Part shown: positions 27,740-36,228 of the stretch, piece by piece
How the letters are laid out: each line of letters begins with the position of its first letter
Numbering within the stretch: position 1 is the stretch's first letter
Assembly: GCF_017094505.1 (NCBI RefSeq)
Contig: NZ_CP064787.1
Span: forward strand, 930,001-994,000
Length of the DNA stretch: 64,000 nucleotides
Direction: 5' to 3'
Origin: Halapricum desulfuricans
GTDB lineage: Archaea; Halobacteriota; Halobacteria; Halobacteriales; Haloarculaceae
The notes under the pieces: generated by a model
What the model was told of the DNA's origin: nothing
The model's input: the letters and a program-made list of their open reading frames with translations, nothing else
Database searches by the model: none
Program-made: the position numbers and the translations under genes

Positions 27740-29008
27740 TCAGCGCGGCCGGGGGAACGCGCGCTTCTCCCGGGGTGGCAACAGGTAGTTGCCGCGTCGC
27801 CGGACGGTCATGTACTCGAGAATTCCGTTGTTGAGTCGGGTCCCGACGGCACCGCTTTCCTCGGCGGCGTCGGTCCCGTTCATGGCCGCCCGCGTCTCGA
27901 CGAAATCGCCGATCTCGCGCTGTAACGCGAGGAAGTGTAGCCCGGCTCGGTCGTCGTCGGTCGAGTCGAAGTCGCGCCGGAGCATGATCGGGCTCCCGTC
28001 CTCGCGGGCGGCGGCGTTCTTCTGGGCGTGGCCGACGACGCCGCTCTCGCGGGCGGAATCGGCGTGGGCCGGACAGGCGCTGGCACCGCTCGCCGCCCCG
28101 AGGTTGTGACCCGCGCCGTCGACGCGGTCCTCCTCGGCGTGGGCCGGACAGAACATCTTGCTCACCCGCTGAGAGCGGCTGTCCTGCTCGTACCATTGCT
28201 CGAGGTGGAGGTGGATCTTCGAGACGTGCTGGGTCGTTCCGCCCTCGAAGGGGCCGGACTGGATCGTCACCCGGTCTTCGGTGGCCTGATTGGCGCGAAA
28301 GCCCGACTTGAACCCCATGTACATCGGCGCGTCCTCGGGGACTGATCCCTCCGGCACTCCGTCGACGTCGTCGCGGTCGGCGGGCAGCCCGTCGCCGATG
28401 AACCCGGTCCGTCGCTCCCGGAACGTCAACACGTCATCGAGCGCGGCTCGCATCTCGCTGTCGTTTACTGTCTCGCGGTTTCCCCGGAGCGCCTCTTCGG
28501 CCGCCAGTAGTACTTCCGGCCGGTCGCTCGCGAGGTGGACGATCGCGTCCGACTCGTCCGGTTCGGGGTCCTCGAACGGCGCGAGCGCTTCCGGCCGGGG
28601 CAAATCGACGCTCTCGGGCAGCGAGTCGTCGTAGCGGTCGAAGTACCGACGGGAGTAGCCGATCGTGAAAACGAGTCCGTCGCTGGAGTGCTCGTAGCCT
28701 CGCTCCAGACTTCGCAGGGCGTCCTCGACGGTTTCGCGGTCGTCCTCTGTGGGAGTGGTCGTCTCGGTGTCGTCGTAGTCGTAGTACAGCAACAGGTGGT
28801 GATACGGCGTCCGAACGTTGCCGTGGTCGTCGGTCGGCAGCGACTCGTTCCAGGCGTGCTGGCGAGCGGGCAGCGTCGAGAGGTCGTCGGGACCGGCCGG
28901 GATCGGCTCGGAGCCGCCGCGGTCCAGACACGCCGACAGCGCGCTCGCGCCGCCGATCGCCACGGCCGCCTTCGCGAACGATCGCCGCGAGATTCCCCGC
29001 TCTGTCAT
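27740..29008 (-). CDS. Tat-exported Dyp-type peroxidase-like protein
   Basis: 422 residues from ATG 29008. MTERGISRRSFAKAAVAIGG and SALSACLDRG form a Tat signal with a lipobox-like cysteine. The body resembles the DyP/EfeB heme peroxidase superfamily: a GxxDG-like motif in RRTGFIGDGLPAD, histidine-rich segments FCPAHAEEDRVDGAGHNLG and ACPAHADS, and the late GLHFLALQREIGDFV typical of DyP C-terminal halves. Its heme ligand is not proven by eye. EfeB-type enzymes take part in ferric or heme iron uptake. The iron-binding lipoprotein gene follows after 98 bases. Confidence 0.75.
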   Translation of the reverse strand: MTERGISRRSFAKAAVAIGGASALSACLDRGGSEPIPAGPDDLSTLPARQHAWNESLPTDDHGNVRTPYHHLLLYYDYDDTETTTPTEDDRETVEDALRSLERGYEHSSDGLVFTIGYSRRYFDRYDDSLPESVDLPRPEALAPFEDPEPDESDAIVHLASDRPEVLLAAEEALRGNRETVNDSEMRAALDDVLTFRERRTGFIGDGLPADRDDVDGVPEGSVPEDAPMYMGFKSGFRANQATEDRVTIQSGPFEGGTTQHVSKIHLHLEQWYEQDSRSQRVSKMFCPAHAEEDRVDGAGHNLGAASGASACPAHADSARESGVVGHAQKNAAAREDGSPIMLRRDFDSTDDDRAGLHFLALQREIGDFVETRAAMNGTDAAEESGAVGTRLNNGILEYMTVRRRGNYLLPPREKRAFPRPR

Positions 29009-29103
29009 CGTCGTCTCTCGGGCCCTCTCGGAAAAGTCCGTTCCGGTCCCTGCAATCCGGTCCGGTAGCACGACGATCCGACGTCGGTCGTTCCGTCGTG
29101 AGA

Positions 29104-29925
29104 TCAGTTCGAACGGGCGTCGCGTGACTCTGCGGCCTCGGCGGGATCGACGGCCGCACCGCTCGCGGGGTTGACGCCGACCTGATCGCAGAGATCGGCC
29201 ATCGGGCAGGCCTCGGGGTCGTCCAGACACGCGGGCTTGCGCGCGGTGCAGTACTCGCGCCCGAACTGGATCATCGCGGTATGGCCGAAGCCGCACTTCT
29301 CGTCGGGGACGTCCGCCTCGAGGTGTTGCCGGACGGTCTCGTGGTCGGCGTCGGGCGGAGCGATACCGAGCCGACGGGCGATCCGGTGGACGTGCGTATC
29401 GACGGGAAACACGCCGTCCTGCCCGCCCGAGAACAGGAGCACGCAGTCGGCGGTCTTCGGCCCGACGCCGTTGTACGCCAGAAGCGAGTCGCGGACTGCG
29501 TCGACGTCGCCCTCGCGCACGAACTCGTCGAAGGCCGTCTCGCTCCCGTAGATCTCGCGTACTCGCTCGGCGATGGCGACGATCCGTTCGGACTTCTGGT
29601 TGTAGAGTCCGGCCGAGGAGATCGTTTCCGCGAGCCGCTTTCGGTCGGCCTCGGCCAGATTTTCCACCAGATCGCCCGACCCGTAACGCTCCATCAAGCT
29701 GTCGTGGGCGGGCTGGCTGGCCGTGTCAGTCGTGTTCTGGCTGAGGATCGTCCGGACCAGCGTCTCGAAGGCGTCCTGACCGCCGTAGGTCGTCTCCCAG
29801 TACAGGTCACCGAGCCGGTCCACGACAGCTTCAGCCCGCGTCGCCGGGTCGCCGGTCTCGAAGGTGGCGGCCCGTCCGCCGCCCGTCGCACCGCCGCTGA
29901 TGTTCTCCTCCGGTTCGTCAGTCAT
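29104..29925 (-). CDS. nth: Endonuclease III (DNA glycosylase/AP lyase)
   Basis: 273 residues, slightly long because of an acidic N-terminus. The helix-hairpin-helix (LLAYNGVGPKTADCVLLF, with the catalytic Lys in GPKTAD) and the catalytic Asp in FPVDTHVHR are clear. The Fe-S motif is present but spaced C-x6-C-x6-C-x5-C instead of the usual C-x6-C-x2-C-x5-C, because of four extra residues (DPEA region). The enzyme excises oxidised pyrimidines and nicks the abasic site. Confidence 0.93.
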   Translation of the reverse strand: MTDEPEENISGGATGGGRAATFETGDPATRAEAVVDRLGDLYWETTYGGQDAFETLVRTILSQNTTDTASQPAHDSLMERYGSGDLVENLAEADRKRLAETISSAGLYNQKSERIVAIAERVREIYGSETAFDEFVREGDVDAVRDSLLAYNGVGPKTADCVLLFSGGQDGVFPVDTHVHRIARRLGIAPPDADHETVRQHLEADVPDEKCGFGHTAMIQFGREYCTARKPACLDDPEACPMADLCDQVGVNPASGAAVDPAEAAESRDARSN

Positions 29926-29970
29926 CGGTACGGCTTGCGGGTGCGAGCCGCAAAAACGCCGCGGTCACTG

Positions 29971-30387
29971 TCAGTTCTCGACCGAGAGCGTCAGCGTCAG
30001 TTCGGCCCCGTCAGCCAGCGCGTCGATCAACTCACGGTCGAAATCGGTCGCTGCGGCCTCGGCGTCGACCATAATCGTCCGATCGTCGACGTACTCGCTC
30101 GTCCGGGCGACCATCGATCGTTCGCTCTCAAAGGTCAGATCCGGATGGCCCCGGCCTGTCACGGTCGCCTCGCGGCCGTCGGCCTCGAGCGTGGCGGTGA
30201 TCGTCGCGTCCGCCGACTGGCAGGTCGACACGAACCCGTCGTCGAACTCGGCGGGGACGCGGTCGGCCTCAATCGCGAGGATGCAGTCGCCCGCCGGCGT
30301 GAGGTAGTCGTCGCTGGTCAACTCGAAGGTGCTCTCGTGGGCGGCCGTGACGTTCTCGTGGCCGACCGCGTGAACCGTTTCGTCCAT
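29971..30387 (-). CDS. DUF371 family protein
   Basis: 138 residues from ATG 30387 (MDETVHAVGHENV). The sequence GHENVTAAHESTFELT, then LTPAGDCILAIEAD, is characteristic of the archaeal DUF371 family (PF04027). Homologues are small cytosolic proteins of unknown function widespread in archaea. It lies 45 bases from nth on the same strand; the DUF373 membrane protein gene is 55 bases upstream, so these three may form a transcription unit. Confidence 0.85.
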   Translation of the reverse strand: MDETVHAVGHENVTAAHESTFELTSDDYLTPAGDCILAIEADRVPAEFDDGFVSTCQSADATITATLEADGREATVTGRGHPDLTFESERSMVARTSEYVDDRTIMVDAEAAATDFDRELIDALADGAELTLTLSVEN

Positions 30388-30442
30388 ACGGGCCGTGAGC
30401 GCTCCAGCGTTCATAGGGGTTGTCTTCCGGTCCGCCCGGTCG

Positions 30443-31576
30443 CTATTCGTTCACAGTTTGCGGTTCATCGGCGCTCGTGGCGTTCAGGTACGCAGCAAAG
30501 CGGACGCCGAGCAGGCTCACGAGCACGCCGGCGACCAGATAGACGGCGAGTTCGACGCCCGGTTCGAGCGTCGTCTCGGCGATCAAAAGCGGTCCGAGCT
30601 CGACGGTCGGAACAGTGACCGGGTCCATCGTTTCGCCGCGCGTGAGGAAATACGCCGTGATCCCCCGGACGACCAGCCCGACCGCGACCGCGCCGAAGGG
30701 CAGGTTCAGGAACGCGCTGTGGACGGTCTCGCCCCGGATGAACTCGTCGACGAGCCGGCCGGTGCTGGCCGCCAGTGCCGCACCCGTAACCCAGGGAATC
30801 GCGTCGTAGACGAACCGCATCCCCACCAGCAACGGTGCGTCGGTCGACATCGACGAGACGCCCAGCAGGCCGGCGAAGACGCCGATCAGCGCCAGTCCCG
30901 CCGCGACAACGTAAGTGACAAGCGCGACTTGTCCCGAGTACAGCGCCTGCTTGATCTGTGCCGGGGCCGTTTCAAGCAACTCGTCGATACCCAGCCCCTT
31001 GTAGAGGAGGAACGTGCCGAAGACGGCTGCGATCGCTCCGAACGCGACGGCGACGCTCCCGACGAGCAACAGCACCGGAAAGACGATCAGTGCCGCCCCG
31101 ACCGGAACGAACACCGTCTCGCGGAGTTCTTCGTCGCCGAGCAGTTGCTTGAGCAGGTAGTAGGTCGATTCGATGTCCCGGGCCTGCCGGACGACGACCC
31201 GGTCGATGGCGTCGACGGTGATCCGGCTCTCGATGATCGGTGCCAGTCGTTCGTCTTCCGCACTGTCGACGACCACGACGGCCGATCCCGGGTCGTACTC
31301 CTCGACGAGCTGGTCGGTCTGTCGGGCGACGGCGCGGTCGATGCTCACCGGATCGCCGACGCCCGAGAGCACCGCGACGACCGCGTCGTCGCCGCTGTCT
31401 TCCAGATCGCGGGCGACCCGCAGCGACTCCAGCAGGCAGTTCACCTGACTGTCTTCCGGGTCGTCGACTCCGAAATCGGTGACCAGCGACTCGACGGCCT
31501 CCCACCCGACGACGGGGGCCTCGGCGTCGCCCGTGACCGCACCCCCCCGATCGATGCAGACGACCAGCGTTGTCAC
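30443..31576 (-). CDS. DUF373 family membrane protein
   Basis: 377 residues. The N-terminal half (about 1-145) is a soluble Rossmann-like domain (TTLVVCIDRGGAV, NCLLESLRVARDLE, VVVDSAEDERLAPIIES). The C-terminal half has about six membrane segments beginning near 155 (FVPVGAALIVFPVLLLVGSV). This is the layout of archaeal DUF373 (PF04123), of unknown function. A TATA box (TTTTTATAG) 26 bases upstream of the ATG indicates a leaderless transcript. Confidence 0.87.
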   Translation of the reverse strand: MTTLVVCIDRGGAVTGDAEAPVVGWEAVESLVTDFGVDDPEDSQVNCLLESLRVARDLEDSGDDAVVAVLSGVGDPVSIDRAVARQTDQLVEEYDPGSAVVVVDSAEDERLAPIIESRITVDAIDRVVVRQARDIESTYYLLKQLLGDEELRETVFVPVGAALIVFPVLLLVGSVAVAFGAIAAVFGTFLLYKGLGIDELLETAPAQIKQALYSGQVALVTYVVAAGLALIGVFAGLLGVSSMSTDAPLLVGMRFVYDAIPWVTGAALAASTGRLVDEFIRGETVHSAFLNLPFGAVAVGLVVRGITAYFLTRGETMDPVTVPTVELGPLLIAETTLEPGVELAVYLVAGVLVSLLGVRFAAYLNATSADEPQTVNE

Positions 31577-31596
31577 AGGCGAGAGCAGACGGCGAG

Positions 31597-31608
31597 TCTA
31601 TAAAAATC
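31597..31608 (-). promoter_or_regulatory. TATA box of the DUF373 gene
   Basis: On the minus strand GATTTTTATAGAC is centred about 26 bases upstream of the start codon at 31576. This is the standard archaeal spacing to a transcript that begins at the ATG. Confidence 0.65.
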
Positions 31609-31650
31609 TTCGACACTCCGTTCACACCGCGACGACAGAATAGCGCTCGA

Positions 31651-32541
31651 TTACAGCAGCCCCGTCTTCTGGAGCTTCATGAGATCCTCGGTTTCGAGGG
31701 TCTCGCCGTCCTTGAACTTCTGGTAGATCTCCTCGGCCTCCTCGCGGGCGGCCTCCTGTTTCTGCTCGCGCTCCTGGCGCTCTTCCTCTTCCTCTTTCTT
31801 GTCCAGCTCGCGCAGTCGCTTCTGGACGCGCACGAAGTCCTCGTGGTGCTGGTCGGCCGCTTCCTGGGCCTCGACGAACTTCTCGTGCATCTCGTCGGCC
31901 TCGTCACGGATGTCGTCGGCCTCGCGATAGGCCTCGATCATCTCGTTGTGGTGTTTCTGGGCCTCGTCGGCCAGCTCCGTGACCTTCTGGTGGTGGCGGG
32001 ACGCCTCCGAGCGGATCTCTTCGGCTTCCTCTTTGAGCTCGTCGATGTCGTCGGTCTGCTCGAGTTTCTCCTTTCGCTCCTGGAGTTTCTCGCGTTTCTG
32101 CTCGATCTTCTCGATCAGTTCGCGCTCCTCTTCAGTTCCGAGGACCTCCGTCTGCTGTTTGAACTCCAGGTCCTCGATCTCGTCTTCGAGCTGCTCGATG
32201 CTCTTGCCCTCGTTGAGCTCGAGCTCGTTTTTCTTCTGTTCGACTTCCTCGAACAGCTCGTTGGCTTCCGCGTTGAGCTCGTTTCGCTTTTCCTTGTGTT
32301 CCTGAACCTGCTCGTTGAGCTCGTCGCGCTTCTCGCGGTGCTCCTGAGCCTCGTCGACCTTCTCGCGAGTCTTCGCGTTCAGGTCGTCGCGCTCGGATGC
32401 ACGTTCAGAAGCGAGTTGATTGAGTTCGTTTCGTCGATCCCGAAGTTTGCCAGCGAGCTTGATGAGCTCGCCTTTGGACTTCGTTTCGAGTTCTTCGTCT
32501 GTTACCGATACGTTCTTGGATTCGTCTATCGAGTCTGCCAT
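31651..32541 (-). CDS. Long coiled-coil protein conserved in haloarchaea
   Basis: 296 residues, almost entirely heptad-like charged helix (for example DELNEQVQEHKEKRNELNAE and LIEKIEQKREKLQERKEKLE). It has no membrane segment and no signal. Homologues are found throughout haloarchaea and have sometimes been annotated as phosphoserine phosphatase, for which I see no motif. A structural or scaffolding role is possible but unproven. A long upstream region (358 bases) separates it from the mevalonate gene. Confidence 0.8.
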   Translation of the reverse strand: MADSIDESKNVSVTDEELETKSKGELIKLAGKLRDRRNELNQLASERASERDDLNAKTREKVDEAQEHREKRDELNEQVQEHKEKRNELNAEANELFEEVEQKKNELELNEGKSIEQLEDEIEDLEFKQQTEVLGTEEERELIEKIEQKREKLQERKEKLEQTDDIDELKEEAEEIRSEASRHHQKVTELADEAQKHHNEMIEAYREADDIRDEADEMHEKFVEAQEAADQHHEDFVRVQKRLRELDKKEEEEERQEREQKQEAAREEAEEIYQKFKDGETLETEDLMKLQKTGLL

Positions 32542-32899
32542 GGTTTGAAACCCTCCGATGCCATTCCGCTCCCGTGTGTGACAGAGATGCCGCTAGAAAC
32601 CGGCTGTCGCCTGATAATGAGGTTCCCTGTCATGTTGGGCGTCGCACGATGCTGCCGAACGCCAGGAGCGTTCTGGTACTTCACTCTACATCATTCTGCT
32701 ATTAAAGTATTCCGGTCGCGAGGGTCATTGTTTCTCTTTGCCACGGGGACAGATCGCAAGACGGAAGATCTATCATCGTCGTCCCTGTCGTTCGGATGAC
32801 GAGCGACGAAATCGTCCGTTCATCACCCCGTCGGCTGTGACGTTTCGGCAGGATTTCGGCATCCCGGGCGTCGAAGAACTCCACGCACGGCCGACAGGA
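32542..32899. other. Intergenic region, promoter of the coiled-coil gene
   Basis: 358 bases without a convincing gene. On the minus strand ACTTTAATAG (about 32699-32708) is TATA-like and would imply a 5' untranslated region of some 130 bases, long for haloarchaea. A 60-codon frame at 32702-32884 is arginine-rich without halophilic acidic bias and is not accepted. Nothing else recognised. Confidence 0.4.
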
Positions 32900-33865
32900 T
32901 CAGAAAAGCGCCTGGTCGTCATCGAGGATCCGGGCCGGCCCGCCGACCGTCCAGTGGCGCGTCTCGATCCCGAGATCCGTGATCGTCTCGACGACTTCCT
33001 CGACGTGTTCCCCGGTCGTGTTCACGTAGACGCTCGCGCCCGTGTCCCCCGAGAAGTAGGCCTCGATACCCTCAGATCGGAGCTGGCGGACGGCGTTGAA
33101 GACCTCGATCGTCCTCGGCTGCCAGTAGACCCACGCCGACGGCCCGGTCATCGTCGTCGCCGCCAGCGAGAGGGTATCGCGCTCGGCCAGTTCGAACGCA
33201 CGCCCGAAGTCGGCCGCCCGGAGCGCGTCGCGCATCTCGTCCATCTGCTCGTGCATGTGGGCCATCCGGGCGTCGAACATGTGACTCTCGGTCGCCTCGG
33301 CGTGTGCGGTCTCGGTCTCCTTGTAGGTCGAAACGAGCGCCGCGACGACGTGTAGCTCCTCGTCGAGGTCAGTCTCGAGACGCTCGGCGCGACAGTCCTC
33401 GTCGTTTTTACCCGAGTAGAGCACGGAGAAGCCGCCCGTGACCGCCCGCGCCGCCGACGCCGAGCCGCGACGGGCGATTGTCGAGACCTCGGGACGAGTC
33501 AACTCGAGCCCGGCGGCGTCGGCGGCGGCCATCGCCAGCGCGGCGAATCCCGACGACGACGACCCGAACCCGACGTTCGTCGGGAAGGAGTTCTCGCTCT
33601 CGACGCGGGTCGGACGGTCGATTCCCGCGAGCTCTCTGACGCGATCGAGCACCGACTCGATGCGCTCGGCTCCGCGGCCGGTGACCGTCTCGCCGTCGAC
33701 GACGTACGCCTCCTCGTCGGTCTCGAAGGAGACGGTCGTCTTCGTGTGGCTGGGGGCCGTGCAGACGCTGATGCTGTCGTGATACGGGTAGCGCAACTCC
33801 GGATCGCGCATCCCGTGATACTTGACCAGCCCCTGGATCGGGTGGGCCTTCGCAGTCGCGTGCAT
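32900..33865 (-). CDS. mvaD: Phosphomevalonate decarboxylase (MvaD family)
   Basis: 321 residues from ATG 33865 (MHATAKAHPIQGLVKYHGM). GHMP-kinase features include NSFPTNVGFGSSSSGFAAL, the phosphate-binding loop, and SGDTGASVYV near the end. Haloarchaea make isoprenoids by an archaeal mevalonate variant in which this family decarboxylates phosphomevalonate to isopentenyl phosphate; the Haloferax orthologue was shown to do this. I name it by that knowledge, not by residues alone. It precedes the two RNA-modification genes on the same strand. Confidence 0.88.
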   Translation of the reverse strand: MHATAKAHPIQGLVKYHGMRDPELRYPYHDSISVCTAPSHTKTTVSFETDEEAYVVDGETVTGRGAERIESVLDRVRELAGIDRPTRVESENSFPTNVGFGSSSSGFAALAMAAADAAGLELTRPEVSTIARRGSASAARAVTGGFSVLYSGKNDEDCRAERLETDLDEELHVVAALVSTYKETETAHAEATESHMFDARMAHMHEQMDEMRDALRAADFGRAFELAERDTLSLAATTMTGPSAWVYWQPRTIEVFNAVRQLRSEGIEAYFSGDTGASVYVNTTGEHVEEVVETITDLGIETRHWTVGGPARILDDDQALF

Positions 33866-33923
33866 ACCCGTGGGTCCGGCCCGGCGCACTTATCGGTGCC
33901 GTCTCGACCGCGAGAAACCGGCG

Positions 33924-34436
33924 CTATTCGCCGCTGAAATCCCTGCGACGGCCCTTAGGGATCTGTGAACGCAACTCGCCGTGGACGTACAGCCCGACGC
34001 CGATCGGTTCGGGGCCGCCGGCGATGTCGTGGGTCACGATCAGATAGCCCCAGTCGCCGTCCCACGCCAGTCGCTGGTCCTCGCCGGCCAGGAACCGCTC
34101 GGCCGCCGCCCGGTCGAGGCGGATGACGTTCCGGTCCGCCCGGGAGCCGAACCGCTGGACGGCTTCGGTCGTCGGCTTCCAGTGTTCCTGGCGCGTGCGC
34201 ATGAACGACAGCCCGAGCGCCTCGATGTCGACCGGCGATTCCAGTTCGCCGGCAAACGCCCAGATCTTGCCGTTGCCCCGCTCCCAGAACGTGTACGCCT
34301 CGAAGGCCTCGGACGGCACGCCGAACCGCTCGGTCCAGAACGCCAGAATCTCCTCGCGGGTCGGTCGCCCCTCGATTTCGCGTTCGCCGCCGGTCGCCGG
34401 GAGTCGGTCGAAGCGATGACTGGCGTTCTCGGTCAT
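33924..34436 (-). CDS. PUA-like partner of the RNA methyltransferase
   Basis: 170 residues from ATG 34436 (MTENASHRFDRLPATGG), which overlaps the methyltransferase stop by four bases (ATGA). The body (EEILAFWTERFGVPSEAFEAY, WAFAGELESPVDIEALGLSFMR, DWGYLIVTHD) resembles the C-terminal RNA-binding extension found fused to NOP2/RsmF-type methylases in other lineages. It probably binds RNA and acts with the upstream enzyme; the assignment rests on context and general resemblance. Confidence 0.65.
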   Translation of the reverse strand: MTENASHRFDRLPATGGEREIEGRPTREEILAFWTERFGVPSEAFEAYTFWERGNGKIWAFAGELESPVDIEALGLSFMRTRQEHWKPTTEAVQRFGSRADRNVIRLDRAAAERFLAGEDQRLAWDGDWGYLIVTHDIAGGPEPIGVGLYVHGELRSQIPKGRRRDFSGE

Positions 34437-35341
34437 GCCGTCACCTCCAGTTTCGCGACGAAGAACCCGCCCGTGTCGTTGTGATGCGGGTAGATCCGCT
34501 TGGCGCGCTCGACCTGCGGATCGAAGGTCTCGCCGTCCCACTCGGTCACGCCGTCCCTGTATGCGAGCGGCAACTCGAAATTGAGGAGCCGACAGTCCTC
34601 GGCCTCGAGGACGTGATCGAGGACGCCCTCGTTCTCCTCGGGGGCGAACGTACACGTCGAGTAGACGACCGTCCCGCCCTCGCGGGTGGCCTGGATCGCA
34701 CGCGTGAGGATGCCCTTCTGGACGCCGGCGATCCCCTCGACGTGTCCCAGCGACCACTCCTCGAGCGTGTCGGGGTTCTTGCGAATCGTCCCCTCACAGG
34801 AACAGGGCACGTCAACCAGCGCCCTGTCGTACAGCTCCCCGCCGAACGGTTTCAGCGAGTGGTTGCGCGCGTCCTCGTTGGTGACGGCGACGTTCGTCAC
34901 GCCCAGCCGTTCGGTGTTCGAGCGCAGCGCCGACAGCCGGCCCATGTTGTTGTCGGTCGCGACGACGAGCCCGCGATCGTCCATCAGCGCCGCCAACTGG
35001 GTGGTCTTGCTGCCCGGCGCGGCGGTCGCGTCCCAGACTCGCTCGCCGGGCTGCGGGTCGAGCACCGTCGCCGGAACGGCCGAGACCTCCTCCTGGCCGT
35101 GGATCCAGCCGTGGGAGTACGGCCAGTTCGCGCCGGGCTGGTCCTCGGGCAACCGGAAGAGCCCGGGATGCCACTCGACTGGATCGAGTTCGATGCCGGC
35201 CTCCTGCAGTCCCCGTCTCGCCCGCTCGATCGTCGTCTTGATCGTGTTGACACGGACGACAGGGGGGAGCGGTCGACGGCAGGCCGAGCGGAAGGCCTCG
35301 AAGTCGTCGACGATCGGCTCGTAGCGCGACAGCGCGTCCAT
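34433..35341 (-). CDS. RsmB/NOP2-family RNA (cytosine-C5)-methyltransferase
   Basis: 302 residues. The SAM-binding motif is VWDATAAPGSKTTQLAAL. The two family cysteines lie in VDVPCSCEGTIRKNPD (motif IV) and YSTCTFAPEENE (motif VI), where the nucleophile and release cysteines sit. Members methylate C5 of cytosines in rRNA or tRNA; which RNA is unknown here. The N-terminal region is short and the RNA-binding C-terminal part seems to be a separate gene overlapping by four bases. It diverges from a CPBP protease gene. Confidence 0.93.
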   Translation of the reverse strand: MDALSRYEPIVDDFEAFRSACRRPLPPVVRVNTIKTTIERARRGLQEAGIELDPVEWHPGLFRLPEDQPGANWPYSHGWIHGQEEVSAVPATVLDPQPGERVWDATAAPGSKTTQLAALMDDRGLVVATDNNMGRLSALRSNTERLGVTNVAVTNEDARNHSLKPFGGELYDRALVDVPCSCEGTIRKNPDTLEEWSLGHVEGIAGVQKGILTRAIQATREGGTVVYSTCTFAPEENEGVLDHVLEAEDCRLLNFELPLAYRDGVTEWDGETFDPQVERAKRIYPHHNDTGGFFVAKLEVTA

Positions 35342-35424
35342 CGACCGTTCATTCGAGAGGTCGGGGCTTGTGGGTTTCGAAGGATTCCGGCACCGTTATT
35401 TCACAGTCGAATCTGGCGCTCGAT

Positions 35425-36147
35425 ATGGGTCGCGCAGGTCCGCCACAGAAGGGGGTCGTCAGATCGATCGGCGTCGGCGTGGGACTGACCGTACTGGGGA
35501 TCGTCGGGACGTTCGCCGGGGGAATCGTCGCCGGGATCCTGCTCGTTCTCGGTGGGGGGTCGCTCCCGGAACCGGTCGCAGGCGCGTTCGTCCTCGGCGT
35601 CGTCGAGGCGACGTACCTCGTGGTCGGCGTCGTCTACGTCAGCAGGACGCGGATCGCGGTGCCCTGGGACCGCCCCACTGGTGACGAGATCCGGTGGGCC
35701 ATGTGGGGATCTCTGGGGGCAGCGGCGATCGCCGCCGTCGTGTTTCTGGGGATCGACGCCACGGGACTGTCGCTACAGACGCGGCTCGAAGCGGAGACGG
35801 CCGACATCTCAGTCCTCCAGTTCCTGTCGATCCTCGCCGCGTTCGTCGCCGTCGCGGTCAGCGAGGAGTACCTGTTCCGCGGCGCTGTCCAGCGACGGCT
35901 CGAACTGGGACTGGGCGAGTGGCGCGGTCTCGCGGTCGCCAGCCTGCTGTTCGGGAGCATTCACGTTTTCAACTACAGCGGCGAGGCCGTTGCTCTCCTG
36001 CTGGCGGTGCTCGCGCTGTCGCTCGTGGGCGCGGTCATGGGCTACGCCTATCAGCGGACCGAGAACCTGACCGTTCCCGTCCTCGTCCACTACTGTTACA
36101 ATGTGACGGTCTTTCTCTTGGCGACGCTGGGGTTCCAGCTGGTCTGA
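35425..36147 (+). CDS. CPBP-family intramembrane metalloprotease
   Basis: 240 residues from ATG 35425 (MGRAGPPQKGVV). About seven or eight membrane segments. The CPBP signature is complete: VSEEYLFRGAVQRRLE (EExxxR), then FGSIHVFNYSG with the zinc-binding His, and HYCYNVTVFLL. The family includes eukaryotic CAAX protease Rce1 and bacteriocin self-immunity proteins; the archaeal substrates are unknown. A second CPBP protein is encoded at 58990-59766. Confidence 0.9.
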   Translation: MGRAGPPQKGVVRSIGVGVGLTVLGIVGTFAGGIVAGILLVLGGGSLPEPVAGAFVLGVVEATYLVVGVVYVSRTRIAVPWDRPTGDEIRWAMWGSLGAAAIAAVVFLGIDATGLSLQTRLEAETADISVLQFLSILAAFVAVAVSEEYLFRGAVQRRLELGLGEWRGLAVASLLFGSIHVFNYSGEAVALLLAVLALSLVGAVMGYAYQRTENLTVPVLVHYCYNVTVFLLATLGFQLV

Positions 36148-36228
36148 TATCGACAATTACGAGGTGTGTCGGCGATACACAGTCTTCGTCCTCTCGATCA
36201 GTTCGGGCGAGATGGGACAAGTAACGAA

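Noticed and set aside
30615-31603. Plus-strand coding opposite the DUF373 gene
   Set aside because: The minus-strand protein has a clear soluble domain, membrane helices and a TATA box at leaderless spacing; the opposite frame is a shadow.
32702-32884. 60-codon minus-strand frame between mvaD and the coiled-coil gene
   Set aside because: Basic, no family resemblance, and not linked to a promoter; probably chance.
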